Below, piece by piece: positions 1-5,318 of a stretch of 5,318 bases of DNA (positions are counted from its first letter, which is position 1; the number at the start of each line of letters is the position of its first letter). Made by a program: the position numbers and the translations under genes. Source of the DNA: Sphingomonadales bacterium (lineage in GTDB: Bacteria > Bacteroidota > Bacteroidia > UBA7662). The DNA is taken from positions 1 through 5,318 of the forward strand of contig VHBD01000109.1 in assembly GCA_016872125.1 (NCBI GenBank). Direction: 5' to 3'. Under the pieces are notes generated by a model. It saw only the letters and a program-made list of their open reading frames with translations, searched no databases and was not told the origin of the DNA.

Positions 1-295
1 CCGCAAAGGAACCCACACCACCACCACCGCCACCCTCTACGAAACGGGAACAGGATCCGCGATTATCGACAGCCCTGGAATCAAGGAATGGGGAATTTTG
101 GATTTGGAACCCTACGAAATCGCTTACCACTTTCCCGAAATCCGGGAACATGCCCAGTCTTGCCGTTATCCCAATTGCAGCCATACCCATGAGCCGCATT
201 GCGCCGTTCAGTTGGCGGTTCAAGACCAACGAATCCACCACGAACGCTTTGTCTCGTACCTGAGCATTTTGACCAACGACGATCAATACAACTAA
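1..295 (+). CDS. rsgA: RsgA, ribosome small subunit-dependent GTPase A, C-terminal part (5' end outside window)
   Basis: This is the last 97 residues of the circularly permuted GTPase that helps late maturation of the 30S ribosomal subunit in the cytoplasm. The reading frame is open from base 2. The visible part starts in the GTPase domain with the switch I stretch KGTHTTTT (residues 2-9), followed by the G3 motif DSPG (23-26) and IKEWGI. It ends in the family's zinc-binding domain with C54-x4-C59-x-H61-x5-C67, the usual RsgA spacing of Cys and His ligands, and then a short helical tail. The OB-fold domain, the NKxD motif and the P-loop lie upstream of the window. The stop is TAA at 293-295, and dtd begins 5 bp later on the same strand, so the two are probably co-transcribed. 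The family call is secure because the G3 motif and the complete zinc motif occur together in the right order. Confidence 0.96.
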   Translation, partial: RKGTHTTTTATLYETGTGSAIIDSPGIKEWGILDLEPYEIAYHFPEIREHAQSCRYPNCSHTHEPHCAVQLAVQDQRIHHERFVSYLSILTNDDQYN

Positions 296-300
296 TCCCC

Positions 301-777
301 ATGCGTTTGTTGTTACAAAGGGTGCGCTATGCCCAGGTTCACATCGACGGACGAAGCCATGCCTCCATTGGCCCTGGCCTTTTGGCTTTGGTAGGCATCG
401 CTCAGGAGGATACCCGCGAGGATATCCACTACCTGGTTGGGAAGATGCTTAGGCTTCGCATTTTTGAGGATGAGCAGGGTCGAATGAATCTTTCGGTGCA
501 GGATATCCAAGGCGAATGCCTGGTGGTTTCCCAATTCACCCTCATGGCTGATACCGCCAAAGGCAACCGCCCGGGATACAGCAAAGCGGCAGCTCCGGCG
601 ATAGCCGAACCCTTGTACCAGGAATTCCTCGCCACCTGCCGAGAGGCGTGGCCTGGGCGGATACAGGCCGGGGTCTTTGGGGCCGATATGCAAATTACCT
701 TGCTCAACGACGGACCCGTGACTATCGCCATGGAAAGCCGCTCCAGCATCCACGACCAAGACCCCCAACTCCCTTAG
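301..777 (+). CDS. dtd: D-aminoacyl-tRNA deacylase (D-Tyr-tRNA deacylase)
   Basis: This cytoplasmic editing enzyme hydrolyses D-aminoacyl-tRNAs (D-Tyr and others, and Gly-tRNAAla), keeping D-amino acids out of translation. The protein is 158 residues, slightly longer than the usual 145-150 because of a polar tail (SRSSIHDQDPQLP). It starts MRLLLQRVRYAQVHIDG, matching the family N-terminus. The catalytic-pocket motif SQFTL is at 77-81, and the Gly-cisPro motif that screens chirality lies in NDGPVT (136-141). RIFEDEQGRMNL (53-64) and GNRPGYSKAA (88-97) are also typical. ATG 301 is chosen because the family N-terminus begins exactly there; the frame is open upstream to an ATG at 199, but that would overlap the end of rsgA and add 34 unrelated residues. 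No Shine-Dalgarno is visible. The gene sits 5 bp after rsgA and 22 bp before the mazG-like gene, an apparent operon. Confidence 0.97.
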   Translation: MRLLLQRVRYAQVHIDGRSHASIGPGLLALVGIAQEDTREDIHYLVGKMLRLRIFEDEQGRMNLSVQDIQGECLVVSQFTLMADTAKGNRPGYSKAAAPAIAEPLYQEFLATCREAWPGRIQAGVFGADMQITLLNDGPVTIAMESRSSIHDQDPQLP

Positions 778-799
778 CCCAACCAAGCCACGCCCAGCC

Positions 800-1165
800 A
801 TGGATAAGCCTCAACCTCCCCTCTTTGGACAGCCTCAAGGTCTGCAAAACGCCCAAAATCTGGTCCATGACTGGATACAAACCTACGGTATTCGGTATTT
901 TGACCCACTGACCAACAACGCTATTCTCATGGAGGAAGTCGGCGAAATGGCCCGAATCATGGCCCGTACCTACGGCGAACAGTCCTTCAAGGAGGGAGAA
1001 TCGGCCGAACAATTGGGATCCGAAATGGCGGATGTGTTATGGGTTTTGCTTTGCCTCGCCAACCAATGCGGGATTGATTTAGAACAAGAACTGCAAACAA
1101 GCCTCGCCAAAAAAACAAAGCGGGATGAGCAGCGTCACCGCGAAAACCCCAAGCTGCAACCTTAA
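800..1165 (+). CDS. MazG-like nucleotide pyrophosphohydrolase (single domain)
   Basis: This is a small all-alpha NTP pyrophosphohydrolase of the MazG/dUTPase-C superfamily, 121 residues long. Members hydrolyse (d)NTPs to NMP and PPi with Mg2+; the substrate preference of this one cannot be read from sequence. The metal-binding signature is complete: E45-E46-x-x-E49 in the first helix (ILMEEVGEMARI) and E75-x-x-D78 (SEMADVLWVLL). RTYGEQSFKEGE (56-67) and the C-terminal KKTKRDEQRHRENPK match small MazG-like proteins that I associate with Bacteroidota. One domain only is present, unlike the two-domain MazG of E. coli (about 260 residues). The first 12 or so residues (MDKPQPPLFGQP) are Pro-rich and outside the fold, so a start slightly further in is possible. 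It follows dtd by 22 bp. Its TAA stop overlaps the stop of the convergent comB. Confidence 0.93.
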   Translation: MDKPQPPLFGQPQGLQNAQNLVHDWIQTYGIRYFDPLTNNAILMEEVGEMARIMARTYGEQSFKEGESAEQLGSEMADVLWVLLCLANQCGIDLEQELQTSLAKKTKRDEQRHRENPKLQP

Positions 1166-1932
1166 TTACCCAAGACCAAATCTTCGCCAACCAAACGACC
1201 AAAAACAGGGCAAGCATTCAGCTCTGCACAAAAAGCGATATCCTCCTCCAAGCCTGTCGAGGCCAAGCGTTGGTAATGCGAGGATAAGCGCATCGCGGAG
1301 GGCAGGTCATGGCGGTGATGCTGCCACAGCGAACGCGCGGCCGTCACACGATTGTCCTCGGCTTGGTACCCTATGAGGCCCTTGGACCCTTGCGTATGGG
1401 AATCGAAATTATGATGAACGGATAGCGCCTCGGCCAAGGCACCGGCCAACAAGGTATCTTCCCACGAAAATTTGCCTTGCCACCCCGAACAGAGCAGCAC
1501 TGTGGGACTGGGATTTCGTTGAAGTTCGTGGGTCAAGGCCTCCAAACCCAAAAAGGAACCCACCAAAATCTCCGAGGCCCCAGCCTTCTTGGCGGCTAAC
1601 AAAGCCCGTGTTCCGTTGGTGGTGGTCAAGGCCACCTTGGTGCCCCGAAAACGGGATTCACAAAAAACCAAGGGTGAATTCCCGACTTCAAAACCTGGAG
1701 CCAGCAGGCCCCCGCGTTCAGCGGCCGGAATAAAACCCTGTTCCGCCAAGGCCAGGCTTTCATCGGTGGTCAAAACCGGTCGAAAACAGGCAATGCCGGC
1801 GTGAAGACCCGCGCAAATCGCTGATGTAGCGCGCAATACATCCAAGACGACCACCCGTGTGTTCGGTTGGAAGGTGTTCCCTATTTCTTCGGGGGTGAAG
1901 AAAACCTGTAAGTCCAAGCAGGATTCAGCCAT
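1162..1932 (-). CDS. comB: ComB family protein, probable 2-phosphosulfolactate phosphatase
   Basis: This is a 256-residue member of the ComB family, Mg2+-dependent phosphatases that convert (R)-2-phospho-3-sulfolactate to sulfolactate, known from archaeal coenzyme M synthesis. Family blocks visible in order are VVVLDVLRATS (27-37), AERGGLLAPGFEVGNSPL (71-88), TTTNGT (103-108), GSFLG (125-129), CSGWQGKFSWEDTLLAGA (148-165), and the C-terminal SHYQRLASTGLEEDIAFC (218-235). The length is normal for the family and no block is missing. ATG at 1930-1932 is used; there is no clear ribosome binding site. It lies 20 bp downstream of gcvT on the same strand, so it is probably co-transcribed. Known: the archaeal reaction. 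Inferred: the same chemistry here. A bacterium without coenzyme M must use it for something else, such as sulfolactate or another phosphorylated sulfonate or hydroxyacid. No ComA or ComC gene is in the window, so the physiological role is open. Confidence 0.9.
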   Translation of the reverse strand: MAESCLDLQVFFTPEEIGNTFQPNTRVVVLDVLRATSAICAGLHAGIACFRPVLTTDESLALAEQGFIPAAERGGLLAPGFEVGNSPLVFCESRFRGTKVALTTTNGTRALLAAKKAGASEILVGSFLGLEALTHELQRNPSPTVLLCSGWQGKFSWEDTLLAGALAEALSVHHNFDSHTQGSKGLIGYQAEDNRVTAARSLWQHHRHDLPSAMRLSSHYQRLASTGLEEDIAFCAELNACPVFGRLVGEDLVLGN

Positions 1933-1952
1933 TACAACAAGGCTTGCTGTGC

Positions 1953-3053
1953 TTAAGGAATAAATGGAGGTTTAACGGTTCGGGCTTGGAGGAGCCGATC
2001 CCTGTTTTCGACCCAGATCGCCGTGCCCACCGCCGCAAATTCAGCTTGGACATACCCCATACCAATGTAGCGACCGGTGGATATGGACTCCGAGCCGGAG
2101 GTCACTCGACCAATTTCTAAACCACCGGAATCCCGCAGCACATAACCCTGCCGTGGAATACCACGATCCTCCATAACAAATCCTACCAAACGTTTGGACG
2201 GTCCGTTTTTCTTTTGTTCCAAGCAATATTCTCGGTCTATAAAGTCTTTTTTGAAGGAGGTAATCCACGACAACCCGGCCTCAATCGCCGAAGTTCCTTC
2301 GTCAATATCGTTACCGTAAAGACAAAATCCCATTTCCAATCGAAGGGTATCCCTGCAACCCAAACCACAGGGGACCAAACCATGCGGGGCCCCCTCCTGC
2401 ATCAAGGCCTTCCACAAAACCTCGGCCTGCTCCGCCTCTACGTACAATCCAAAGCCTCCAGCCCCGGTATAACCCGTGGCCGAGACCAAAACGGAACCTA
2501 TGCCGGCGACCGAAGCATGGGTGAAATGGTAATACGCCAAACCGGACAAATCCGCATCGCAGAGTGGTTGCAGGACTTGCAGGGTCTTGGGGCCTTGGAG
2601 CGCCAAGAGGGCGGTGGATTCGGAACGATCCACCATGGACACCGAACCGTCTTGGGGCAGGTGCTGGTTGAGCCATTCCCAGTCTTTGTGGAGATTGCCG
2701 GCGTTGACCACCAGCATATAGGATTCAGGGGCTAGGTTATACACCAACAAATCATCGATCAATCCACCCTTGCCGTTGGGCATGCAGGAATATTGAACCC
2801 GGCCCGGAAACAAAGCCGCCACATGATTGGACGTCACTCGCTCCAAGAAGGCCAAAGCCCCGGGCCCACGCACCATAAACTCCCCCATATGCGATACATC
2901 AAAAAGACCGCATGCGTTGCGGACTGCCCCGTGTTCTGCTTTGATCCCGCTGTAACTCACCGGCATTTCAAAGCCGGCGAAGGGAACCATCTTGGCTTGT
3001 AGCGCCAAATGGGCGGCATGGAGCGGGGTCTTCAATAGAGGGGCGTTTTCCAT
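1953..3053 (-). CDS. gcvT: Glycine cleavage system T protein (aminomethyltransferase)
   Basis: The T protein takes the aminomethyl group from lipoylated H protein and transfers the one-carbon unit to tetrahydrofolate, releasing ammonia, in the cytoplasm. At 366 residues the length is normal. Visible in order are VPFAGFEMPVSYSGIKAEH (23-41), FDVSHMGEF (51-59), the GGLIDDLLVY segment with the catalytic Asp in D100-D101, LVVNAGNLHKD (114-124), ALQGP (151-155), GYTGAGGF (194-201), PCGLGCRDTLRLEMGFCLYGNDID (228-251), WITSFKKDFI (263-272) and the C-terminal barrel with RGIPRQGY, VTSGS and GMGYV (331-335). One oddity is residue 202, which is Gly (codon at 2448-2450) where the G(F/Y)E(I/L) motif normally has a conserved Glu lining the folate site. 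The start ATG at 3051-3053 gives the expected N-terminus. It is transcribed away from lpxD across an 83-bp shared promoter region, with comB 20 bp downstream. The genes for the P, H and L proteins are not in the window. Confidence 0.96.
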   Translation of the reverse strand: MENAPLLKTPLHAAHLALQAKMVPFAGFEMPVSYSGIKAEHGAVRNACGLFDVSHMGEFMVRGPGALAFLERVTSNHVAALFPGRVQYSCMPNGKGGLIDDLLVYNLAPESYMLVVNAGNLHKDWEWLNQHLPQDGSVSMVDRSESTALLALQGPKTLQVLQPLCDADLSGLAYYHFTHASVAGIGSVLVSATGYTGAGGFGLYVEAEQAEVLWKALMQEGAPHGLVPCGLGCRDTLRLEMGFCLYGNDIDEGTSAIEAGLSWITSFKKDFIDREYCLEQKKNGPSKRLVGFVMEDRGIPRQGYVLRDSGGLEIGRVTSGSESISTGRYIGMGYVQAEFAAVGTAIWVENRDRLLQARTVKPPFIP

Positions 3054-3087
3054 CAGTGGGGAAGGATATCGGTGAAGAATAGAGCTT

Positions 3088-3095
3088 CAAAAGTA
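3088..3095 (-). promoter_or_regulatory. Putative Bacteroidota -7 promoter box for gcvT-comB
   Basis: On the minus strand the bases read TACTTTTG, an exact match to the Bacteroidota sigma-factor -7 consensus TAnnTTTG. It lies 34 bp upstream of the gcvT ATG, which would give a leader of very roughly 25-30 nt. I could not find a TTG-type -33 box at the usual spacing of about 19-21 bp, which lowers confidence. Chance matches to six fixed bases are uncommon in an 83-bp gap but not excluded. Confidence 0.45.
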
Positions 3096-3110
3096 CATTC
3101 AAGACCAACT

Positions 3111-3118
3111 TATCTTTG
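3111..3118 (+). promoter_or_regulatory. Putative Bacteroidota -7 promoter box for lpxD
   Basis: The plus strand reads TATCTTTG, an exact match to TAnnTTTG, 18 bp upstream of the ATG at 3137. Transcription would then start roughly 7-10 bp before that ATG, giving a very short leader. This supports the ATG at 3137 over the in-frame TTG at 3116, which lies inside the box itself. No good -33 element is visible at the standard spacing. Confidence 0.45.
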
Positions 3119-3136
3119 GAAGCAAATCTTGAAAAT

Positions 3137-4084
3137 ATGCATTTAGCCGAACCCCTCGCCATACCCCAATTGGCCGCCGATTTAGGCCTCGAAATCATCG
3201 GGGATTCCGCTCTCATGATTCACGGAATCAACGAAATCCACAAGGTGGTCCCCGGTGATTTGACCTACGACCATCCCAAATATTACCCCAAAGTCCTTGC
3301 CTCCCCGGCCACCGTCATCCTTATCAATGCACGGGTGGACTGTCCTGCGGGGAAATGTCTTTTGTTATGCGAAAGCCCTTTTGATGCATACAATGCTTTG
3401 GTAAGTCGGTATAAGCCTTTTTCCAATCCCATGGGCCGGACCTACCATGCGGGTCAAGAGGTGAGTCTTGGAGAGGACACGGTCCTGATGAACGGCGTGG
3501 TCTTGGGAGATCGTGTTCGCATTGGGAAGTACTGCGTGATCCACCCCAACGTGGTCATCTACTCCGATACCATCATTGGAGATCATGTAGTCATTCATGC
3601 GGGAACGGTGATTGGCGCTGATGCTTTCTATTACAAAAAACATCCAGAAGGGCATTATGACAGGCTATTGAGTTGTGGCCGAGTCATCATTCACGACCGG
3701 GTTGAAATTGGCGCAGCCTGTACCATCGACAAAGGAGTATCGGGCGATACCATTCTTGGCGAAGGGAGCAAATTGGATAACCAGGTCCACTTGGGTCACG
3801 GGGTTGTGGTGGGCAAGAACTGCCTGATCGCGGCGCAAGTCGGCGTAGGCGGCAAAACCCGTATTGCCGACGGGGTTTGTTTGTGGGGTCAGGTAGGCGT
3901 CCAAAAGGATATCGATATCGGCCCTGGCGCCAATGTGCTTGGCCAATCCGGGGTTACCAAATCCATCCCGGGTGGCAAAACGTATTTTGGAACGCCCGCC
4001 CGCGATGTTCGCGATGTTCACCGGGAGACCATTAGCCTAAGGCGTCTGTTGGACCCCGACGAACGGAAAGCCGGGGCTGAATAA
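3137..4084 (+). CDS. lpxD: LpxD-family acyltransferase (UDP-3-O-acylglucosamine N-acyltransferase-like)
   Basis: LpxD transfers a 3-hydroxyacyl chain from acyl carrier protein to the 2-amino group of UDP-3-O-acylglucosamine, the third step of lipid A synthesis at the cytoplasmic face of the inner membrane. The 315 residues comprise an N-terminal LpxD-type domain (about 1-100, with GINEIHKVVPGDLTYDHPKYY), a left-handed beta-helix of hexapeptide repeats (about 105-275, e.g. IGKYCVIHPNVVIYSDTIIGDHVVIHAGTVIG) and a short charged tail. His221 in DNQVHLGHG aligns with the catalytic His of LpxD (IAHN in E. coli). The insert GADAFYYKKHPEG (160-172) and TIDKGVSGDT mark a Bacteroidota subgroup distinct from the proteobacterial enzyme, so it may be a paralogue with another acceptor. 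ATG 3137 is preferred to TTG 3116 because the upstream residues are not family-like and the TTG overlaps a promoter box. No Shine-Dalgarno is visible. It ends 6 bp from convergent rnhB. Confidence 0.88.
   Translation: MHLAEPLAIPQLAADLGLEIIGDSALMIHGINEIHKVVPGDLTYDHPKYYPKVLASPATVILINARVDCPAGKCLLLCESPFDAYNALVSRYKPFSNPMGRTYHAGQEVSLGEDTVLMNGVVLGDRVRIGKYCVIHPNVVIYSDTIIGDHVVIHAGTVIGADAFYYKKHPEGHYDRLLSCGRVIIHDRVEIGAACTIDKGVSGDTILGEGSKLDNQVHLGHGVVVGKNCLIAAQVGVGGKTRIADGVCLWGQVGVQKDIDIGPGANVLGQSGVTKSIPGGKTYFGTPARDVRDVHRETISLRRLLDPDERKAGAE
4002..4019 (+). repeat. Perfect 9-bp tandem duplication inside the lpxD 3' end
   Basis: The unit gcgatgttc occurs twice in direct succession and, read in frame, gives the repeated tripeptide Arg-Asp-Val (RDVRDV, residues 289-294) just after the last beta-helix strand. 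It keeps the frame and lies in a variable tail, so it looks like a small slippage duplication with no evident function. Confidence 0.6.
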
Positions 4085-4090
4085 GCGGGA

Positions 4091-4726
4091 TTACGAATTT
4101 TCAAACAGATCGCTGTCCTGGCCAGGGTTAAGCAATCGAAAACTTAAACGATGCCATGGCGATGGGCCCCATTGTTGCAGGGCAAGTCGATGATCCTGGG
4201 TTGGGTATCCTTTGTTTCGATTCCATTGGTAAGGGGGATGTGCCTGATGAGCCTCCAGCATGAGGGCATCCCTATGCGTTTTGGCCAAAATTCCTGCAGC
4301 CGCAACACTGCAAAATCGACCGTCGCCTCGGATCTCGCAACGGTACGGAACCTTACCCCACGGGATAAATCGGTTACCGTCCACCAAGATGATGCTCGGT
4401 GTTACACTTAATCCGTCGAGGGCTCGATGCATGGCCTGTATGCTGGCTTGCAGGATATTCAATTGATCAATTTCCTGAGGGCTGCAACATCCCAAAGCCC
4501 ATGCCAGGGCACCATCGCGGATACGTTCTGCCATGGATTCGCGTTGACTTTGATTGAGTTTCTTGGAGTCCCGTAACATCGACCAATCGCGGTCAGGATT
4601 CAAAATCACGGCAGCGGCCACCACAGGCCCAGCAAGGCATCCGCGTCCCGCTTCATCACAACCTGCCTCCCCCGCTTCAGGAAGGGTATAACCTTTCGTG
4701 TCTCGCAATGCTTTGGATTCGAACAT
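4091..4726 (-). CDS. rnhB: Ribonuclease HII
   Basis: RNase HII cuts 5' of ribonucleotides embedded in duplex DNA and degrades RNA in RNA-DNA hybrids in the cytoplasm, starting ribonucleotide excision repair. The protein is 211 residues, a usual size. The four acidic catalytic residues are present: D24 and E25 in GCDEAGRG (22-29), D116 in ILVDGNR (113-119), and D153 in AKTHRD (148-153). Also typical are LRDSKKLNQSQRE (51-63) and the C-terminal NKGYPTQDHRLAL and PWHRLSFRLL (190-199), which carries the substrate-binding region. The small residue run AAAG before ILAK has Gly where Ser is more common, a mild change. The frame stays open to an ATG at 4834, but that extension would overlap the 3' end of the SDR gene and has no family resemblance, so ATG 4724-4726 is used. 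It is probably co-transcribed with the SDR, 34 bp upstream. Confidence 0.95.
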   Translation of the reverse strand: MFESKALRDTKGYTLPEAGEAGCDEAGRGCLAGPVVAAAVILNPDRDWSMLRDSKKLNQSQRESMAERIRDGALAWALGCCSPQEIDQLNILQASIQAMHRALDGLSVTPSIILVDGNRFIPWGKVPYRCEIRGDGRFCSVAAAGILAKTHRDALMLEAHQAHPPYQWNRNKGYPTQDHRLALQQWGPSPWHRLSFRLLNPGQDSDLFENS

Positions 4727-4760
4727 TTTGCCGACTTTAACATCACCCTTGCCTTTCCAC

Positions 4761-5318
4761 CTATCCAAGATCCCCTTGCAGGGGACGCAATATAATCTCC
4801 TCGAAGACGGTCCTTGAGGAAGCTTGGTAAGCATGCAGAATGGCCTCTGCCACGTCCTTGGGCGGCATAAGACGTTCTTCAGGCCAGGGGCTGCCGGCCC
4901 ATGAATCGGTAAAGACAGCCCCAGGCAAGAGGGCAGAAACAGCGATACCGTCGCTTAACCATTCGGCCCTCAGCATTTTGGTCAAGCCTAACAAAGCGAA
5001 TTTGCTCATGCAATACGATGCACCCCCTGGATAGGCTTTGAGTGAGGCCACCGAACACAAGGTGAAAACATAAGGCCTTGGAGATTTGCATAACATCGGA
5101 TGCAATGACCTGCTCAAGCGATAAGCGCTGTACACATTCAGCGCCATGAGCCTCTCCATTTGCTTATCGGGGGCATTCAAGATGGAATCCGAAACAAAAG
5201 ATCCCGCATTATGCACCAACATATCCACTTTGACCGCGCTCGATTGCACCCATTGCGCCATAGCCTCGCATCCTTCTGCGGTCGATAAATCGGTGCTAAG
5301 GTAATGTACCCTTCGACA
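4761..5318 (-). CDS. Short-chain dehydrogenase/reductase (SDR), N-terminus outside window
   Basis: This is an NAD(P)-dependent oxidoreductase of the classical SDR type; 185 residues are visible and the frame is open to the window edge, so the first 50 or so residues with the TGxxxGIG cofactor motif are missing. Counting from the first visible residue: the TDLS segment (9-12) before the helix, HNAG (36-39, the NNAG motif) after VDMLV, structural Asn61 in ALNVYSAY, Ser89 in LCSVAS as probable catalytic Ser, Y102-x3-K106 in SYCMSKFAL, and PGAVFTDSW (132-140) after the sixth strand. The catalytic Asn-Ser-Tyr-Lys set is therefore complete. The end (VAEAILHAYQASSRTVFEEIILRPLQGDLG) matches SDRs annotated only as general oxidoreductases, often compared with 3-oxoacyl-ACP reductase or YdfG types. 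The substrate cannot be assigned. rnhB follows by 34 bp on the same strand; the two functions are not obviously linked. Confidence 0.93.
   Translation of the reverse strand, partial: CRRVHYLSTDLSTAEGCEAMAQWVQSSAVKVDMLVHNAGSFVSDSILNAPDKQMERLMALNVYSAYRLSRSLHPMLCKSPRPYVFTLCSVASLKAYPGGASYCMSKFALLGLTKMLRAEWLSDGIAVSALLPGAVFTDSWAGSPWPEERLMPPKDVAEAILHAYQASSRTVFEEIILRPLQGDLG

Larger units (their letters stand above)
3054..3136. promoter_or_regulatory. Divergent intergenic promoter region between gcvT (-) and lpxD (+)
   Basis: This 83-bp gap is the largest non-coding stretch in the window and the only one from which two genes are read outward, so it must contain the start signals for both units unless they are driven from inside neighbouring genes. 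It carries one TAnnTTTG box for each direction, listed separately. I see no inverted repeat strong enough to call an operator and no riboswitch-like structure. A glycine riboswitch, which controls glycine cleavage genes in some bacteria, would need more room than the leader allows. Confidence 0.7.

Noticed and set aside
14..36. Run of acc repeats resembling a trinucleotide microsatellite.
   Set aside because: It encodes the conserved Thr-rich switch I of RsgA (HTTTTAT), so the repeat is explained by protein sequence.
199..300. In-frame upstream extension of dtd to an ATG at 199.
   Set aside because: It would overlap the rsgA zinc domain coding region and adds residues not seen in DTD proteins; the family N-terminus starts at ATG 301.
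313..801. A 162-codon open frame on the minus strand, antisense to dtd.
   Set aside because: It covers dtd almost exactly and has no recognisable domain; dtd has complete catalytic motifs on the plus strand.
2254..2267. The plus strand reads aaggaggtaatcca, nearly the complement of the 16S rRNA 3' end (anti-Shine-Dalgarno region), with one mismatch.
   Set aside because: It lies inside gcvT on the opposite strand and encodes the conserved WITSF region; no neighbouring rRNA sequence is present. It is a codon-driven coincidence.
2214..2735. A 173-codon open frame on the plus strand, antisense to gcvT.
   Set aside because: It is wholly inside a well-conserved gene, its translation resembles no family and is low in coherent hydrophobic pattern; it is a shadow of gcvT.
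3116..3136. TTG start adding seven residues to LpxD.
   Set aside because: The added residues are not family-like, and the TTG lies within the probable TATCTTTG promoter box; ATG 3137 is simpler.
3908..3919. Perfect 12-bp palindrome gatatcgatatc.
   Set aside because: It is inside the lpxD beta-helix coding region, encoding Asp-Ile-Asp-Ile in a hexapeptide repeat; no sign of an operator role.
4727..4834. In-frame upstream extension of rnhB to an ATG at 4834.
   Set aside because: It would overlap the end of the SDR gene by about 74 bp and the extra 36 residues have no RNase HII character.

Overview
The window is compact chromosomal DNA, most likely from a member of the Bacteroidota (a Saprospiria- or Cytophagia-like lineage would fit its roughly balanced GC). 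This rests on three things. The LpxD-like and GcvT proteins carry wording I recognise from Bacteroidota homologues (GADAFYYKK, and GYTGAGGF with LEMGFCLYGNDID). No start codon has a convincing Shine-Dalgarno sequence. The only real promoter-sized gap carries matches to the Bacteroidota -7 box TAnnTTTG on both strands. The species cannot be named from this sequence.

Layout. Positions 1-1165 (+) hold the 3' end of rsgA (ribosome-assembly GTPase), then dtd (D-aminoacyl-tRNA deacylase), then a small MazG-type nucleotide pyrophosphohydrolase, with gaps of 5 and 22 bp. Positions 1162-3053 (-) hold gcvT (aminomethyltransferase of the glycine cleavage system), followed 20 bp downstream by comB (2-phosphosulfolactate phosphatase family). 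The mazG-like and comB genes converge and their stop codons overlap on one TTAA. Positions 3054-3136 are a divergent promoter region. Positions 3137-4084 (+) hold an LpxD-family left-handed beta-helix acyltransferase. Six bp later, converging on it, is rnhB (RNase HII, 4091-4726, -). It lies 34 bp downstream of a short-chain dehydrogenase/reductase (4761 to the window end, -), whose N-terminus is cut off by the window edge.

Function. All eight genes belong to known families. Four are maintenance or quality-control genes: RsgA (30S maturation), DTD (removal of D-amino acids from tRNA), the MazG-like enzyme (NTP hydrolysis) and RNase HII (ribonucleotides in DNA). GcvT serves one-carbon metabolism and the LpxD-like protein probably serves the envelope. 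The roles of ComB and the SDR are open. Intergenic DNA is about 3 percent of the window, with no gap over 100 bp. I see no tRNA, rRNA, CRISPR array, insertion sequence, riboswitch or clear hairpin terminator.

I found no undescribed system. The items most worth checking are a Glu-to-Gly change at a normally conserved position in the GcvT folate-site motif, the paired promoter boxes between gcvT and lpxD, the unexplained gcvT-comB pairing, and the Bacteroidota-type LpxD-like protein whose acceptor is uncertain.
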